Origin: Prochlorococcus marinus | GTDB lineage: Bacteria > Cyanobacteriota > Cyanobacteriia > PCC-6307 > Cyanobiaceae | NCBI RefSeq assembly: GCF_001180245.1 | Contig: NZ_CVSV01000109.1 | Span: 35,555-99,554 of the forward strand | Reading direction: 5' to 3' | DNA length: 64,000 nt | Part shown: in pieces, positions 31,588 to 40,069 of the stretch | Layout: the number at the start of each line of letters is the position of its first letter | Position numbering within the stretch: the first letter of the stretch is position 1 | Notes under the pieces: generated by a model | The model's input: the letters and a program-made list of their open reading frames with translations, nothing else | Database searches by the model: none | Told to the model about the DNA's origin: nothing | Program-made: the position numbers and the translations under genes

Positions 31588-32226
31588 ATGAGCGAACTTC
31601 AGCGACTTAAAAGTTTGTTGCCTCCAGAGAATGAAAGTTGGGTATTTGTTGAAGCGGCTGCGGCTATAGATCCACCTTTAATAACACTTGAGGAAATAGG
31701 TCGTGACGAAGTAGAAATTCAAGTAGATTTAGATGAATGGGATAACTTGGCTATTGACCATAGAAATTTATTATTTTGGCACGAGGTTGGGAAAATCCAA
31801 AATGACACAATTCCCAGAGATGGATGGGAAATGGCAGCTCTTGCCATAGGACTTGGAGGGGCGATAGGAGAGTTGTGGGTACAAGATGGGTTACTTTTAT
31901 TACTTGCTCTGGGTTTATCAAGTTTTGCAGGATATAGATTATATTTAAAAAATAATTCTGAAAAAAAGCTTCAAGATGCAATTTATGCAGATGAAAGAGC
32001 TATAGATCTTGCTTGTAGATTTGGATACAGCATTCCAAATGCTTATAAAAGTCTTGGAGGAGCTTTAAAGGAGTTAATAGAGAAGACACGAAAAAAGAAA
32101 AAAAGAAGTTTCTTTGAAGATAGATTAGATGCCTTAAGAAAAAGTGCAGAAAAAGCGAGATCAGAATTATCTCAGCAAGAAGGCTCAGAAAAATCAGTTT
32201 CAAGTGAAAATGTTTATGGACAATAA
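31588..32226 (+). CDS. DUF3318 cyanobacterial membrane protein
   Basis: The 212-residue protein has the DUF3318 features: ELQRLKSLLPPENESW, a conserved acidic block (DEVEIQVDLDEWDNLAIDHR), the LFWHEVGKIQ motif reminiscent of HExxH, a pair of membrane helices (about 84-117) and a lysine-rich coiled C-terminus. Function unknown. It heads a plus-strand operon with rsfS, ycf36 and the asparaginase, overlapping rsfS. Confidence 0.75.
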   Translation: MSELQRLKSLLPPENESWVFVEAAAAIDPPLITLEEIGRDEVEIQVDLDEWDNLAIDHRNLLFWHEVGKIQNDTIPRDGWEMAALAIGLGGAIGELWVQDGLLLLLALGLSSFAGYRLYLKNNSEKKLQDAIYADERAIDLACRFGYSIPNAYKSLGGALKELIEKTRKKKKRSFFEDRLDALRKSAEKARSELSQQEGSEKSVSSENVYGQ

Positions 32227-32560
32227 AAGTTTGGTTTTAATAGCAGCTAAAGCATGTGATGAAAAAAAGGCAAGAGATATAAAACTTATAAAAATTGACA
32301 AAGTATCATTTATAAGTGAATGGATTTTGATTGCAGAAGGATTATCTGATGTACAGGTTAGATCTATAACTAACTCTGTAGAGGGAGAGCTTAGAGAAAA
32401 GGCTCAAGTTGAACCTATCCGAAAAGAAGGGATAAACGAAGCGAAATGGGCTTTACTCGATTATGGTGATTTGATAGTAAATATTTTTCAACCAGAAATA
32501 AGAAAATATTATGACCTTGAATCATTCTGGAGTAATGGAGATAATCTTGTATTTCCATAA
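32210..32560 (+). CDS. rsfS: Ribosome silencing factor RsfS (Iojap)
   Basis: The protein of about 116 residues binds ribosomal protein L14 and blocks subunit joining under starvation. Family features are visible: AAKACDEKKARDIKLIKID near the start, and a core ending GDLIVNIFQPEIRKYYDLE. I use the ATG at 32210; a second in-frame ATG at 32216 is equally possible, and both lie within the end of the DUF3318 gene. The frame is open further upstream but is not RsfS-like there. Confidence 0.9.
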   Translation: MFMDNKSLVLIAAKACDEKKARDIKLIKIDKVSFISEWILIAEGLSDVQVRSITNSVEGELREKAQVEPIRKEGINEAKWALLDYGDLIVNIFQPEIRKYYDLESFWSNGDNLVFP

Positions 32561-32569
32561 TTTTATTTT

Positions 32570-33064
32570 ATGAATCAATCTAAATGTCCTGTCCCTAGAG
32601 AGCAGCAACCCACAAATGAATTCATAGAATTATCAAAATCTAAAATTTTTTCTTGGCCAAAAACAAAAAAGTCACTAATTCTCATATTGATAAAGTTTTG
32701 GGTAGGTGCTTTTGTTCTATTTCTCGTTATTTCTTCGGGTAGTGTATATTTCAAAACGTCCCTGTTAAAATATATTCTATTAAGTTTTTTTAGCAGCTTA
32801 TCAATACCTCTTTTAATTTCAATAAGATTATATCTAGGTTGGAATCACATATTTAATAGATTAATATCTGAAAAAGTCGAATACGAGGAGTCTGGTTGGT
32901 ATGACGGTCAAGTATGGGAAAAGCCAATAGTTTTAAAAGAAAAAGAATCACTTATTGCCTCAATCGAGGTAAAACCTATTTTAAAAAATTTAATTCAAGT
33001 TTTTTCTATCATTTCAGTTCTAGCTTTATCTGGTATTTTGATTTTTCAATATAACAATTTCTAA
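32570..33064 (+). CDS. ycf36: Ycf36/CGLD27-like membrane protein
   Basis: The 164-residue protein begins CPVPREQQPTNEFIELSKSK, the Ycf36/CGLD27 (DUF1230) signature, has two membrane helices in the first half (about 41-60 and 66-87) and a conserved YEESGWYDGQVWEKP block. A further hydrophobic helix is at the C-terminus. The family is found in cyanobacteria and plastids; the Arabidopsis relative is linked to iron-dependent photosynthesis. The asparaginase ATG directly abuts its stop. Confidence 0.8.
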   Translation: MNQSKCPVPREQQPTNEFIELSKSKIFSWPKTKKSLILILIKFWVGAFVLFLVISSGSVYFKTSLLKYILLSFFSSLSIPLLISIRLYLGWNHIFNRLISEKVEYEESGWYDGQVWEKPIVLKEKESLIASIEVKPILKNLIQVFSIISVLALSGILIFQYNNF

Positions 33065-34030
33065 ATGAGTTCTAATTTCAAAAACCTCTACACTTCTAAC
33101 AATCCTCCCTTACAAGCAACCTTAATGAGAGGATCAAATATTGAGTCGATCCACAAGATTCATGCTGTTATTACTGATAAAAAAGGGAGGGTGTTAATGT
33201 GTGCAGGAAATCCAGAATATAAAAGTTTCATAAGGTCAGCACTAAAACCCTTTCAAGCAATACCTTTCGTTAGTAGTGGAGCTTCATCAAAATTTAATAA
33301 TGAATCAAAATCAATTGCTTTAGCATGCGGGTCACATAGTGGATCAAAACTTCATTCAAGGGAAGCATTCAAAATTTTATGGGAATATGACATTGACATT
33401 AATAATCTTAAGTGCCCAAAATCAAAGACAAGTCCATTAGAACATAATTGTTCGGGTAAACATGCTGCTTTTTTAGCTACATGCAAAAAAATGAATTGGC
33501 CATTAGATAGTTACTTAAAAGGGGATCATCCTCTTCAAATAGAAATATTCAGAATTGTTTCTGAATTACTTGAAATCCCGTCATCTGAAATAAACGTAGA
33601 GCGTGATGATTGCGGTGCACCCACTCTTTATTTAAAACTATTAGAAATGTCGAGGTTATATTCACTTCTGAGCAGTTCCGAAAATGCTGAATTAGAACAA
33701 ATCAGTAGAGCAATGACAATAAACCCAATAATGATAAGTGATAAAAATAAATTTGATACAGAAATAATTAAAGCTTCTCATGGGAACGTTATAGGTAAAG
33801 GTGGAGCCGAGGGGATACAGTGTCTATGTAAAGTCAATGAAGGTATAGGTTTAGCTTTAAAAGTAGAAGACGGTTCAAAAAGAGCAAAGCATGCTGTTAG
33901 TCTTCACTTACTAAAACAGTTAGAGTGGATATCTGACTTAAGAATTCAAGACATCGAAGAAAAGGTTTTGAATTTTTCTGAAGGAGTGAGACTTGAAGTT
34001 AAAGGTAAAGTAAAATTCCAAGAATCCTAA
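33065..34030 (+). CDS. L-asparaginase II-type amidohydrolase
   Basis: The 321-residue protein resembles the AnsA/asparaginase II family of Rhizobium type: ESIHKIHAVITDKKGRVLM, IRSALKPFQAIPF, CGSHSGS, HNCSGKHAAFLA and RDDCGAPTLYLKL. The SGKH region carries the nucleophile. It should hydrolyse asparagine to aspartate and ammonia, useful for nitrogen economy. It ends the rsfS-ycf36 operon just before the initiator tRNA. Confidence 0.85.
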   Translation: MSSNFKNLYTSNNPPLQATLMRGSNIESIHKIHAVITDKKGRVLMCAGNPEYKSFIRSALKPFQAIPFVSSGASSKFNNESKSIALACGSHSGSKLHSREAFKILWEYDIDINNLKCPKSKTSPLEHNCSGKHAAFLATCKKMNWPLDSYLKGDHPLQIEIFRIVSELLEIPSSEINVERDDCGAPTLYLKLLEMSRLYSLLSSSENAELEQISRAMTINPIMISDKNKFDTEIIKASHGNVIGKGGAEGIQCLCKVNEGIGLALKVEDGSKRAKHAVSLHLLKQLEWISDLRIQDIEEKVLNFSEGVRLEVKGKVKFQES

Positions 34031-34074
34031 AAAACAGGAAAAATTACCCTTTCAGATGTATGCTATGTATATGT

Positions 34075-34151
<77 letters not shown>

Positions 34152-34154
34152 TTT

Positions 34155-34180
34155 AGAAGCAGCTTCAAATCTGCTTTTTT
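34155..34180 (+). terminator. Intrinsic terminator after the initiator tRNA
   Basis: An 8-base stem (AGAAGCAG with CTGCTTTT, one G-T pair) around the loop CTTCAAAT is followed by a T tract. It begins 4 bases after the tRNA CCA end. Confidence 0.75.
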
Positions 34181-34243
34181 AGTATTTGCAGTAGTTACAG
34201 CAATATAAAAATAACTTCTTAAATAAAAAGAGTTTTTTAAAAA

Positions 34244-34345
34244 TTATTTAAGATCTTTTTGAATAGAGAATTTCAAGTCCACTCTGACTACTAAGCCAGT
34301 AATAATAAAAAGTATTCCAATGTATGAATTCAAAGATAGGTCCAA
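34244..34345 (-). CDS. Candidate 33-residue one-helix protein
   Basis: This is the only coding-like content in the 325 bases between the tRNA terminator and the next plus-strand small ORF. From a TTG at 34345 it reads (M)DLSLNSYIGILFIITGLVV, then RVDLKFSIQKDLK. One hydrophobic helix with a basic tail resembles tiny thylakoid subunits, but I cannot name it. No ribosome site is obvious, and the rest of the interval (34181-34243, 34346-34505) shows nothing but AT-rich sequence. Confidence 0.4.
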   Translation of the reverse strand: MDLSLNSYIGILFIITGLVVRVDLKFSIQKDLK

Positions 34346-34505
34346 AATATTAAATTAATTGTATAACTGAATTTTAGCTCGCAAATCACATTTATTAAAT
34401 AAACCAATAAAAAGAATTTAAAAAAATCTGAATTTTGAACATTTAGATCTTTAATAATTAATTTAATTAAGTAGAGTAGAATTTATATAAATTTAGAAAA
34501 ATTAT

Positions 34506-34652
34506 ATGCAGAATTTTTTACAGCGTGATTTAGGATCAAGCATGTTATCAATAGCTGTCATTTTAGGTTGGTTAGGTCTTTTTTTTATTTTTTTGAGAGT
34601 ATTAACAATTTCAATAAAGAGAATCCTTGAAGCTGTTTTCAAAAAATCTTAA
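34506..34652 (+). CDS. Small one-helix membrane protein, unknown
   Basis: A 48-residue ORF from ATG: MQNFLQRDLGSSMLSIAVIL, continuing through one long hydrophobic helix to a basic end, KRILEAVFKKS. It sits alone upstream of petP. The pattern is typical of a real small membrane protein, but no family is recognised. Confidence 0.5.
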   Translation: MQNFLQRDLGSSMLSIAVILGWLGLFFIFLRVLTISIKRILEAVFKKS

Positions 34653-34707
34653 TTATTGAAATAAATCAATAATTCTGAATTAATCGCATAAATCCTTTAT
34701 CACTAAG

Positions 34708-34713
34708 TATAAT
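34708..34713 (+). promoter_or_regulatory. TATAAT -10 element close to petP start
   Basis: A perfect TATAAT ends 9 bases before the petP ATG. If used, transcription would start within a few bases of the start codon, giving a very short or leaderless message. No good -35 was found, which is common in Prochlorococcus. Confidence 0.5.
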
Positions 34714-34722
34714 GACCTAAAA

Positions 34723-35112
34723 ATGTCAATTTTAGAAAAGGTTAAGATAGGAAATTCTGTTCAAGTTAACCTAGAACTATCTAAGGATAGACTCACCAAA
34801 GAAACTATTGATGCAATTAATGTTTCTCCATTAGGTAAGGTAAGTGATTTCAGAATAACTGATGGCAAAGGTATTGGAGTTGTTTTGCAATTATCTAATG
34901 GAAAAGAGCAATGGTTTTTTGAGGATGAAATTGATCTTCTCGACGAAAATGGTAATTTAATAAAGAATAATTATGATAAAAAAGAGGATAGTAATTTTAT
35001 ATTTAATTTTTTTAGAGGATTAAATTATGAAAATAAAAATAACGTAAGCGAGTTACTTAATCCAATAAACTTTTTTATCTGGCTGGTTGTATCGTTTAAA
35101 GATATTTTTTAA
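34723..35112 (+). CDS. petP: PetP-like cytochrome b6f accessory protein (DUF2862), extended
   Basis: The first 75 or so residues match PetP: a small SH3-like fold with GKVSDFRITDGKGIGVVLQL and EQWFFEDEIDLLDE. In other cyanobacteria PetP is a loosely bound cytochrome b6f subunit that affects linear electron flow. Here the protein is 129 residues because of a polar linker and a hydrophobic C-terminus (NPINFFIWLVVSFKDIF), which could anchor it. The family call is firm for the domain; the role of the tail is inferred. Confidence 0.8.
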   Translation: MSILEKVKIGNSVQVNLELSKDRLTKETIDAINVSPLGKVSDFRITDGKGIGVVLQLSNGKEQWFFEDEIDLLDENGNLIKNNYDKKEDSNFIFNFFRGLNYENKNNVSELLNPINFFIWLVVSFKDIF

Positions 35113-35190
35113 ATTGGTTAAAAAATTTTCTAAAATAAGATTAATTTAATAATTTATTTAAATGTTAAATTTCAGTAATTAAAAATTTAA

Positions 35191-36186
35191 ATGGTACAAA
35201 ATATTATCAATGTAAAGAATTTATCTAAGTCATTTGATATCTCTTCCAAAAAACCAGGCTTAAAAGGAACAATTCAACATTTTTTTAGAAGACAAACAAA
35301 AAGTTTAAAAGTTATAAATGATATAAGTTTTGAAATTAAAGAAGGAGAAATAGTAGGTTTTCTAGGTGCTAATGGAGCTGGGAAAACAACAATATTAAAA
35401 ATGCTTTGTGGCTTAATTTATCCAAGTGAAGGTTCGATTTTGGTTTCAGGCTATTTACCTTTCAGGAGAAAAGAAAATTTCCTAAAGAATATAACCTTAA
35501 TAATGGGACAAAAGCAACAGCTTATTTGGGATCTTCCTCCAATTGAATCATTCTATTTGAATGCTTCAATATATGACTTAGATAAGTTGGAAGCTAAAAA
35601 GAGAATAAAAAAACTTTCGGAAATGCTTGAAATTGATGAAGAGCTTTTCATACCTGTTAGAAAACTTTCACTGGGCCAGCGTATGAAATCAGAATTACTG
35701 GCAGCTTTGATACATGAACCAAATATTCTATTTTTAGACGAGCCGACACTTGGATTAGATATTAATGCGCAGAGAAATTTAAGAAAATTCCTTCAAAAAT
35801 ATAATAAAGAAACTAATGCAACGATATGCCTAACAAGTCATTACATGAAAGATATTACATCGCTATGCAAGAGAGTTATATGTGTGCATAAAGGGGAGAT
35901 ATCATATGATGGAAAACTTGACCTGTTATTAAAAAAACTTTCTCCTGTTAAAGAAATATTAATAGTTTGTCGATCAGAAGAGGATGCAATTAAATTAGAA
36001 AATTCCGGTTTTACTGTTAAAAATAAAATAAAGAATGAAATCACTATAAAGATTGAAAACAACTCTATTACCTCATCACTAAAAACTATCCTAAATAATT
36101 TTGATATTGAAGACCTTTTTATAAATGAACCACCCATTGATGAAGTTATTGGGCAGGTATTAATCAAAAAAGATTATGATATCTAA
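35191..36186 (+). CDS. ABC-2 type exporter, ATP-binding subunit
   Basis: The 331-residue ATPase has Walker A GANGAGKTT, the signature LSLGQRMK and Walker B ILFLDEPTLGLD, plus a C-terminal regulatory extension. With the two following membrane genes it matches the three-gene COG4586-COG4587-COG3694 exporter type. It overlaps the next gene by 11 bases. Substrate unknown; relatives have been linked to export of drugs or amphipathic compounds. Confidence 0.9.
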   Translation: MVQNIINVKNLSKSFDISSKKPGLKGTIQHFFRRQTKSLKVINDISFEIKEGEIVGFLGANGAGKTTILKMLCGLIYPSEGSILVSGYLPFRRKENFLKNITLIMGQKQQLIWDLPPIESFYLNASIYDLDKLEAKKRIKKLSEMLEIDEELFIPVRKLSLGQRMKSELLAALIHEPNILFLDEPTLGLDINAQRNLRKFLQKYNKETNATICLTSHYMKDITSLCKRVICVHKGEISYDGKLDLLLKKLSPVKEILIVCRSEEDAIKLENSGFTVKNKIKNEITIKIENNSITSSLKTILNNFDIEDLFINEPPIDEVIGQVLIKKDYDI

Positions 36187-36970
36187 TTTAATTAACCGTA
36201 AAATATTCACTTTATTAAAAGTCCAATATTCAAACATGTTGGAGTATAGGGTAGAAATTGCTTTATGGGCAATTTCAGGGATTATTCCTTTTTTCATGTT
36301 AAACATTTGGACAAATAATAATCTAAATGAATCCTTAAACATTAGTGATACATTACTTTCTAGGTATTTCTTATGTGCTTTTTTTGTAAGGCAGTTTTCT
36401 GTTGTTTGGGTTGTATTTAGTTTTGAAGAAGATTCTCTTATGGGGAAGGTATCTCCGTATTTAATCCAACCTTTAAATCCATTTTTCAGGTATTTTGCAC
36501 AACATCTTGCAGAACAAATAACAAGATTTCCTTTCGCACTAATAATCGCTTTTTTCTTTTTTATTTTTAATCCAGAAAGTATATGGATACCAAATTTAGG
36601 TATTTTACTCTTATCGATAGTATCTACTTTCTTATCCTTCTTGATTCAATTTTTAATTCAGTCAATAGTAGCATGTCTATGTTTTTGGACAGAGAAAGCG
36701 TCATCGATAGAAAGATTGTTATTTATTCCAACTTTATTTCTCTCAGGTCTTTTAGCACCAGTAGTTTCATTTCCCGCATATGTTAAATCTTGGATTTATT
36801 TGACTCCTTTTCCATATCTAATTGATTTCCCTGCAAACTTACTTTCAGGTAATGAAACAAATATTAGTGGAGGGTTAATTATGCAAATTCTATGGATATT
36901 TATACTTTTCCCATTATTTAAGAAAATCTGGTCTGAAGGAACAAAAAAATATACAGCAATGGGGTCATGA
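36176..36970 (+). CDS. ABC-2 type exporter, membrane subunit 1
   Basis: The 264-residue protein has about six hydrophobic helices and the family-type sequences EYRVEIALWAISGIIPFFML and LMGKVSPYLIQPLNPFFRYF. It is the COG4587-like partner of the ATPase gene just upstream and of the second permease just downstream, which it overlaps by 4 bases (ATGA). Both permeases share the layout of an early amphipathic segment, then six helices. Confidence 0.85.
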   Translation: MISNLINRKIFTLLKVQYSNMLEYRVEIALWAISGIIPFFMLNIWTNNNLNESLNISDTLLSRYFLCAFFVRQFSVVWVVFSFEEDSLMGKVSPYLIQPLNPFFRYFAQHLAEQITRFPFALIIAFFFFIFNPESIWIPNLGILLLSIVSTFLSFLIQFLIQSIVACLCFWTEKASSIERLLFIPTLFLSGLLAPVVSFPAYVKSWIYLTPFPYLIDFPANLLSGNETNISGGLIMQILWIFILFPLFKKIWSEGTKKYTAMGS

Positions 36971-37761
36971 ATTTAAGAAAATATCTAAAAGTTTATAAAA
37001 AATTCTTACATACTTCTTTAGCTTCTGAATTGGAGTATAAGGCAAATATATTAGTTGATTTAATTACTGCAATTTTAAGTTTAGTAGGGAGTATTTTTCT
37101 ATTATCTATTTTCTTTCAAAATAGTGGATATATTGGAGGGTGGAAATTTGAACAGGCACTAATAATCCAAGCTATTTATACAATATTGAATGGGATAACA
37201 AATACATGGTTCAATCCTAATCTTACAGAAATAGTTAAACATATAAGAGAAGGAACATTAGACTTCGTACTTTTAAAACCTATTGATAGTCAATTTTTTA
37301 TTTCATTAAAAAAAATAAATCCATCTGGATTTTTAGAAATAATGCTTGGATTTTTATTGTTGTTCTTCTGCATAAGAATAAATCAAATCAATTTAAATTT
37401 AAGTTTTCTGACCCTATCCTTGATTACTATAAGTTGCTCGATTTGTATTTTATATAGCTTATGGTTTTTTATCTCTACTACTACTATTTGGTTTGTTAAG
37501 ACTTGGAATGCAATAGAAGTATTAAGATCATTCCTTTATATTGGAAGATTTCCTTTAAGTTCATTTTCATTTTCTTTAAGAATCTTTTTTAGTGTTTTTA
37601 TTCCTATTGCTTTTATAACTACAATTCCTTCTGAAGTTTTTCTAGGACTTTCTGTATTTTGGAAAATATTGCTTGAAATTATTGTAGCGACAATATTTCT
37701 TATTAATTCAAGAAAGTTCTGGATATTTGCATTAAAATTCTATTCATCAGCCTCTAGTTAA
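36967..37761 (+). CDS. ABC-2 type exporter, membrane subunit 2
   Basis: The 264-residue protein has about six helices and the COG3694-like features ELEYKANILVDLITAILSL and IREGTLDFVLLKPIDSQFF. It completes the exporter with the two genes upstream (ATGA overlap). It converges with a minus-strand gene ending 3 bases away. Confidence 0.85.
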   Translation: MNLRKYLKVYKKFLHTSLASELEYKANILVDLITAILSLVGSIFLLSIFFQNSGYIGGWKFEQALIIQAIYTILNGITNTWFNPNLTEIVKHIREGTLDFVLLKPIDSQFFISLKKINPSGFLEIMLGFLLLFFCIRINQINLNLSFLTLSLITISCSICILYSLWFFISTTTIWFVKTWNAIEVLRSFLYIGRFPLSSFSFSLRIFFSVFIPIAFITTIPSEVFLGLSVFWKILLEIIVATIFLINSRKFWIFALKFYSSASS

Positions 37762-37764
37762 ATA

Positions 37765-38031
37765 TTATTGAATAACCTCGCTGCAAAATTTCCAAATTTG
37801 TTGTTTACTTTTCAGATTAGAAAGTCTAGATAATTTTTTAAAATAAGGTTTAGATTTTTCAACAGATAAAAGCCTGCAGTTGTATTCAATTTTATGATTT
37901 CTAGATATGATTCCTAATTTGAGTGCAACATCACTAAGGATAATTATTAAAGTAAGAAAAAAAAATATCCCGAAAAATTGTAAAAATGATTTTGAATAAT
38001 TTTCTTTTTCAGTTTTTAATTCAAACTTCAT
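37765..38031 (-). CDS. Small membrane protein, unknown
   Basis: The 88-residue protein has one hydrophobic helix (about residues 18-37) and a basic, cysteine-containing C-terminal half (C52, C83). Its start overlaps the stop of the neighbouring 75-residue gene by one base (TAATG type), so the two are co-translated. No family recognised. Confidence 0.5.
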   Translation of the reverse strand: MKFELKTEKENYSKSFLQFFGIFFFLTLIIILSDVALKLGIISRNHKIEYNCRLLSVEKSKPYFKKLSRLSNLKSKQQIWKFCSEVIQ

Positions 38032-38258
38032 TACTTAACTATATGCTGAGGGCACTTAATTGCAGCAATAGCAACAGCCGTAACTTTAAAATTATCAGAC
38101 TTCTCAATAACCTTCTTAACCTCTAATGGCCCAAATTTATTACTCGCATCACTGTAGGAAAGAAGTAAAGATTTATAGTTATCATGACCTAGATTTCTAT
38201 ACTCACAGAAATTATCCCCAACATAATTCAAAAGAGTTAGTAAAGTTAATTCAATCAT
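38031..38258 (-). CDS. Small soluble protein, unknown
   Basis: The 75-residue protein begins MIELTLLTLLNYVGDNFCEY and ends IKCPQHIVK. It is predicted soluble and contains no recognised motif. It is the first gene of a two-gene minus-strand unit, with a 1-base overlap to the membrane protein downstream. Confidence 0.5.
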   Translation of the reverse strand: MIELTLLTLLNYVGDNFCEYRNLGHDNYKSLLLSYSDASNKFGPLEVKKVIEKSDNFKVTAVAIAAIKCPQHIVK

Positions 38259-38428
38259 TAAAACTTTTTACTAGCAAAGTACTTACGAATGATACTGTGC
38301 AGGACATTTTTAACAAGTAAAATTGTCAGAAACATTTGAAATTATGAAATTAGATTTTCATTGATAAACTTTAAAGTGTCAAAATTATTTCAGAATTTAT
38401 TAATTCACATATAAGAAAATCATTAAAC

Positions 38429-38442
38429 CACTATCTGTAGTG
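38429..38442. repeat. Short perfect inverted repeat
   Basis: CACTA and TAGTG arms around the loop TCTG, 24 bases upstream of the predicted -10 (TATAGA, 38466-38471) of the orphan RNA. It could be an operator or the hairpin of an upstream transcript. Confidence 0.3.
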
Positions 38443-38475
38443 TATTTCGATGATAATAATTGCGCTATAGATAGG

Positions 38476-38553
38476 GGGTTGCATTTTTTAAGAAATTGGT
38501 CTAAAAATAAGGTTCCCCATCACCCGGCCCCACTTATGTGAGGCCTTTTTTTT
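38476..38553 (+). ncRNA. Candidate orphan small RNA
   Basis: This lies in a 428-base gap with no supported gene. A -10-like TATAGA at 38466-38471 precedes a G run, and a GC-rich hairpin with a T8 tract ends it. No plus-strand gene lies upstream that would need this terminator, since the nearest genes on both sides are on the minus strand. Between them is an A/T-rich middle and a C-rich segment (GGTTCCCCATCACCCGG). About 78 nucleotides. I do not recognise it as 6S, SRP RNA or Yfr1. The rest of the gap (38259-38428, 38554-38686) shows nothing else. Confidence 0.45.
38526..38553 (+). terminator. Strong intrinsic terminator with no upstream gene
   Basis: Eight-base stem GGCCCCAC/GTGAGGCC with one C-A mismatch, loop TTAT, then eight T residues. 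It is one of the most GC-rich hairpins in the window and ends the candidate small RNA. Confidence 0.75.
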
Positions 38554-38686
38554 GTTTATTTAAAATAAGGCTTCTTTAAAAGTTTTTTTTAACGAGAAAT
38601 TAATCCCTTCAATAATTAATTTATTTTTTAATTTATAATCCTGCTTTAGGATTTTACCAAAATGTACCACTACCCCCCCAATAATT

Positions 38687-39499
38687 TTATAAAAAGCTTT
38701 TTGTGGATTTAATCAATAAGCTAATACCAACCGAAATACAAACCGTTATAAAAGTTTTCTTAATAAGTATATTCCCATTTAATTTTGACAGGTGAGCTCC
38801 GAAAAATCCTCCTGTAAAGGAACCAATTATTAAAACTATCAATAAATTAAATGGAACCGATCCTATTCTTGCCAAAAATACTGCTCCGAAAAAATTCCAA
38901 AAAATCCCAACAGTAAAAAATGTCATACTTATGGCACGTAGAAAATCCATTTCAAAAGTTTTTATTAATAGGATTGTTACAAGCAATCCAGTTCCTGAAG
39001 AAATAGAACCATTTAATATACCTATAAGAAAAATAAAAATTAAAAATCTAATTTTATGAACAAAATTAAGCTTTTTATTACCAGATGACATGCCTAAATC
39101 TGGTTTAAGGAATGAGTAAAAAGCTAATAATATGGATATTATTCCTAAAATTAGGTATAAGTACTTTTCTGATATATATTCAACTACAGAAGCCCCAAAA
39201 ATTACTCCCGGTAATCCAAAAATTAAAATTTGCCAAGCAATACTTATATCATTACCTAAAGATTTATAATTTCTTAAGGACCCCCCTATTCCTAGTGCTA
39301 CTGTTGCTAATTTATGACTAGCCAGAGCCTGATAATAAGGAACTCCAGATAAAATCAATGCTGGCAATTGTAATAATCCTGCTCCTCCTCCAGAAATCGC
39401 TGAGAACGTATTAGAAAAAAACGATATCAAAAAGATATAAATACTTTTAAATAAAGAATGATCAAAATTTCCTGATAATATTGTTAATAAATAAAGCAT
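38687..39499 (-). CDS. TauE/SafE-family membrane permease
   Basis: The 270-residue protein has about eight helices and the two family half-motifs: FSAISGGGAGLLQLPALILSG in the first half and GILNGSISSGTGLLVTILLI in the second. TauE/SafE members export or import sulfite, organosulfonates or other small acids. The substrate here is unknown. It is monocistronic between the orphan RNA region and the HNH gene. Confidence 0.85.
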   Translation of the reverse strand: MLYLLTILSGNFDHSLFKSIYIFLISFFSNTFSAISGGGAGLLQLPALILSGVPYYQALASHKLATVALGIGGSLRNYKSLGNDISIAWQILIFGLPGVIFGASVVEYISEKYLYLILGIISILLAFYSFLKPDLGMSSGNKKLNFVHKIRFLIFIFLIGILNGSISSGTGLLVTILLIKTFEMDFLRAISMTFFTVGIFWNFFGAVFLARIGSVPFNLLIVLIIGSFTGGFFGAHLSKLNGNILIKKTFITVCISVGISLLIKSTKSFL

Positions 39500-39640
39500 T
39501 TACAAAAATTTGCTCCTTGTATTAATAAGTGAAAATTATCCTTTAAATAAGAAGCATTTGCCTTAAGAAGTCTTATCTTATCTTTTTAAATCATACTTTA
39601 AAAAAAACTGTTATTATCAGAAAAAATTTTCAAGAATTTT

Positions 39641-39982
39641 ATGCATAGACAAGATGCAATTTACCTTGATCAGTTTTGTCCCAAGATAAGTAATAAAAAT
39701 TGGAGAGAGTCACTTAATAAAGTTACTAATTATAAATGTATTTATTGCGGTAAACCCTCAGAATCACTCGACCACCTTCACCCAATGTCAAAAGGAGGGA
39801 TTAGCAGTACAAGTAATTGCGTACCATGTTGTTTATCATGTAATGGGAAGAAATCAGATTCAGAAGTTCTTAGTTGGTACAGAAAACAAAATTTTTATGA
39901 TCCTCGAAGAGCTATGGCGATACGAGCATGGTTTAATGATGATTTAAAATTAGCGTCAGTTCTTTTGAAATACTTAAATTAA
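39641..39982 (+). CDS. Small HNH endonuclease-like protein
   Basis: The 113-residue protein has an HNH layout with two zinc-knuckle pairs: CIYCGK (33-38), the catalytic-type LDHLHPMSKGG, then CCLSCNGKKSD. The C-terminal RRAMAIRAWF segment is typical of cyanobacterial HNH proteins. It could be a DNA nickase or repair nuclease. It has no intron or mobile element around it, so nothing marks it as a homing enzyme. Confidence 0.85.
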   Translation: MHRQDAIYLDQFCPKISNKNWRESLNKVTNYKCIYCGKPSESLDHLHPMSKGGISSTSNCVPCCLSCNGKKSDSEVLSWYRKQNFYDPRRAMAIRAWFNDDLKLASVLLKYLN

Positions 39983-40069
39983 AAAATGAATGATAAATTG
40001 ATTGAGATTCGAAAAAATATTTTTGTATATCCTTGAATAGGATCCGTTATTTTAGTAAGCAATGTTTTA

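Noticed and set aside
38637..38656. Hairpin AATCCT/AGGATT near the end of the TauE gene
   Set aside because: The stem is only 6 bases and the minus strand lacks the T run needed to end the minus-strand TauE gene.
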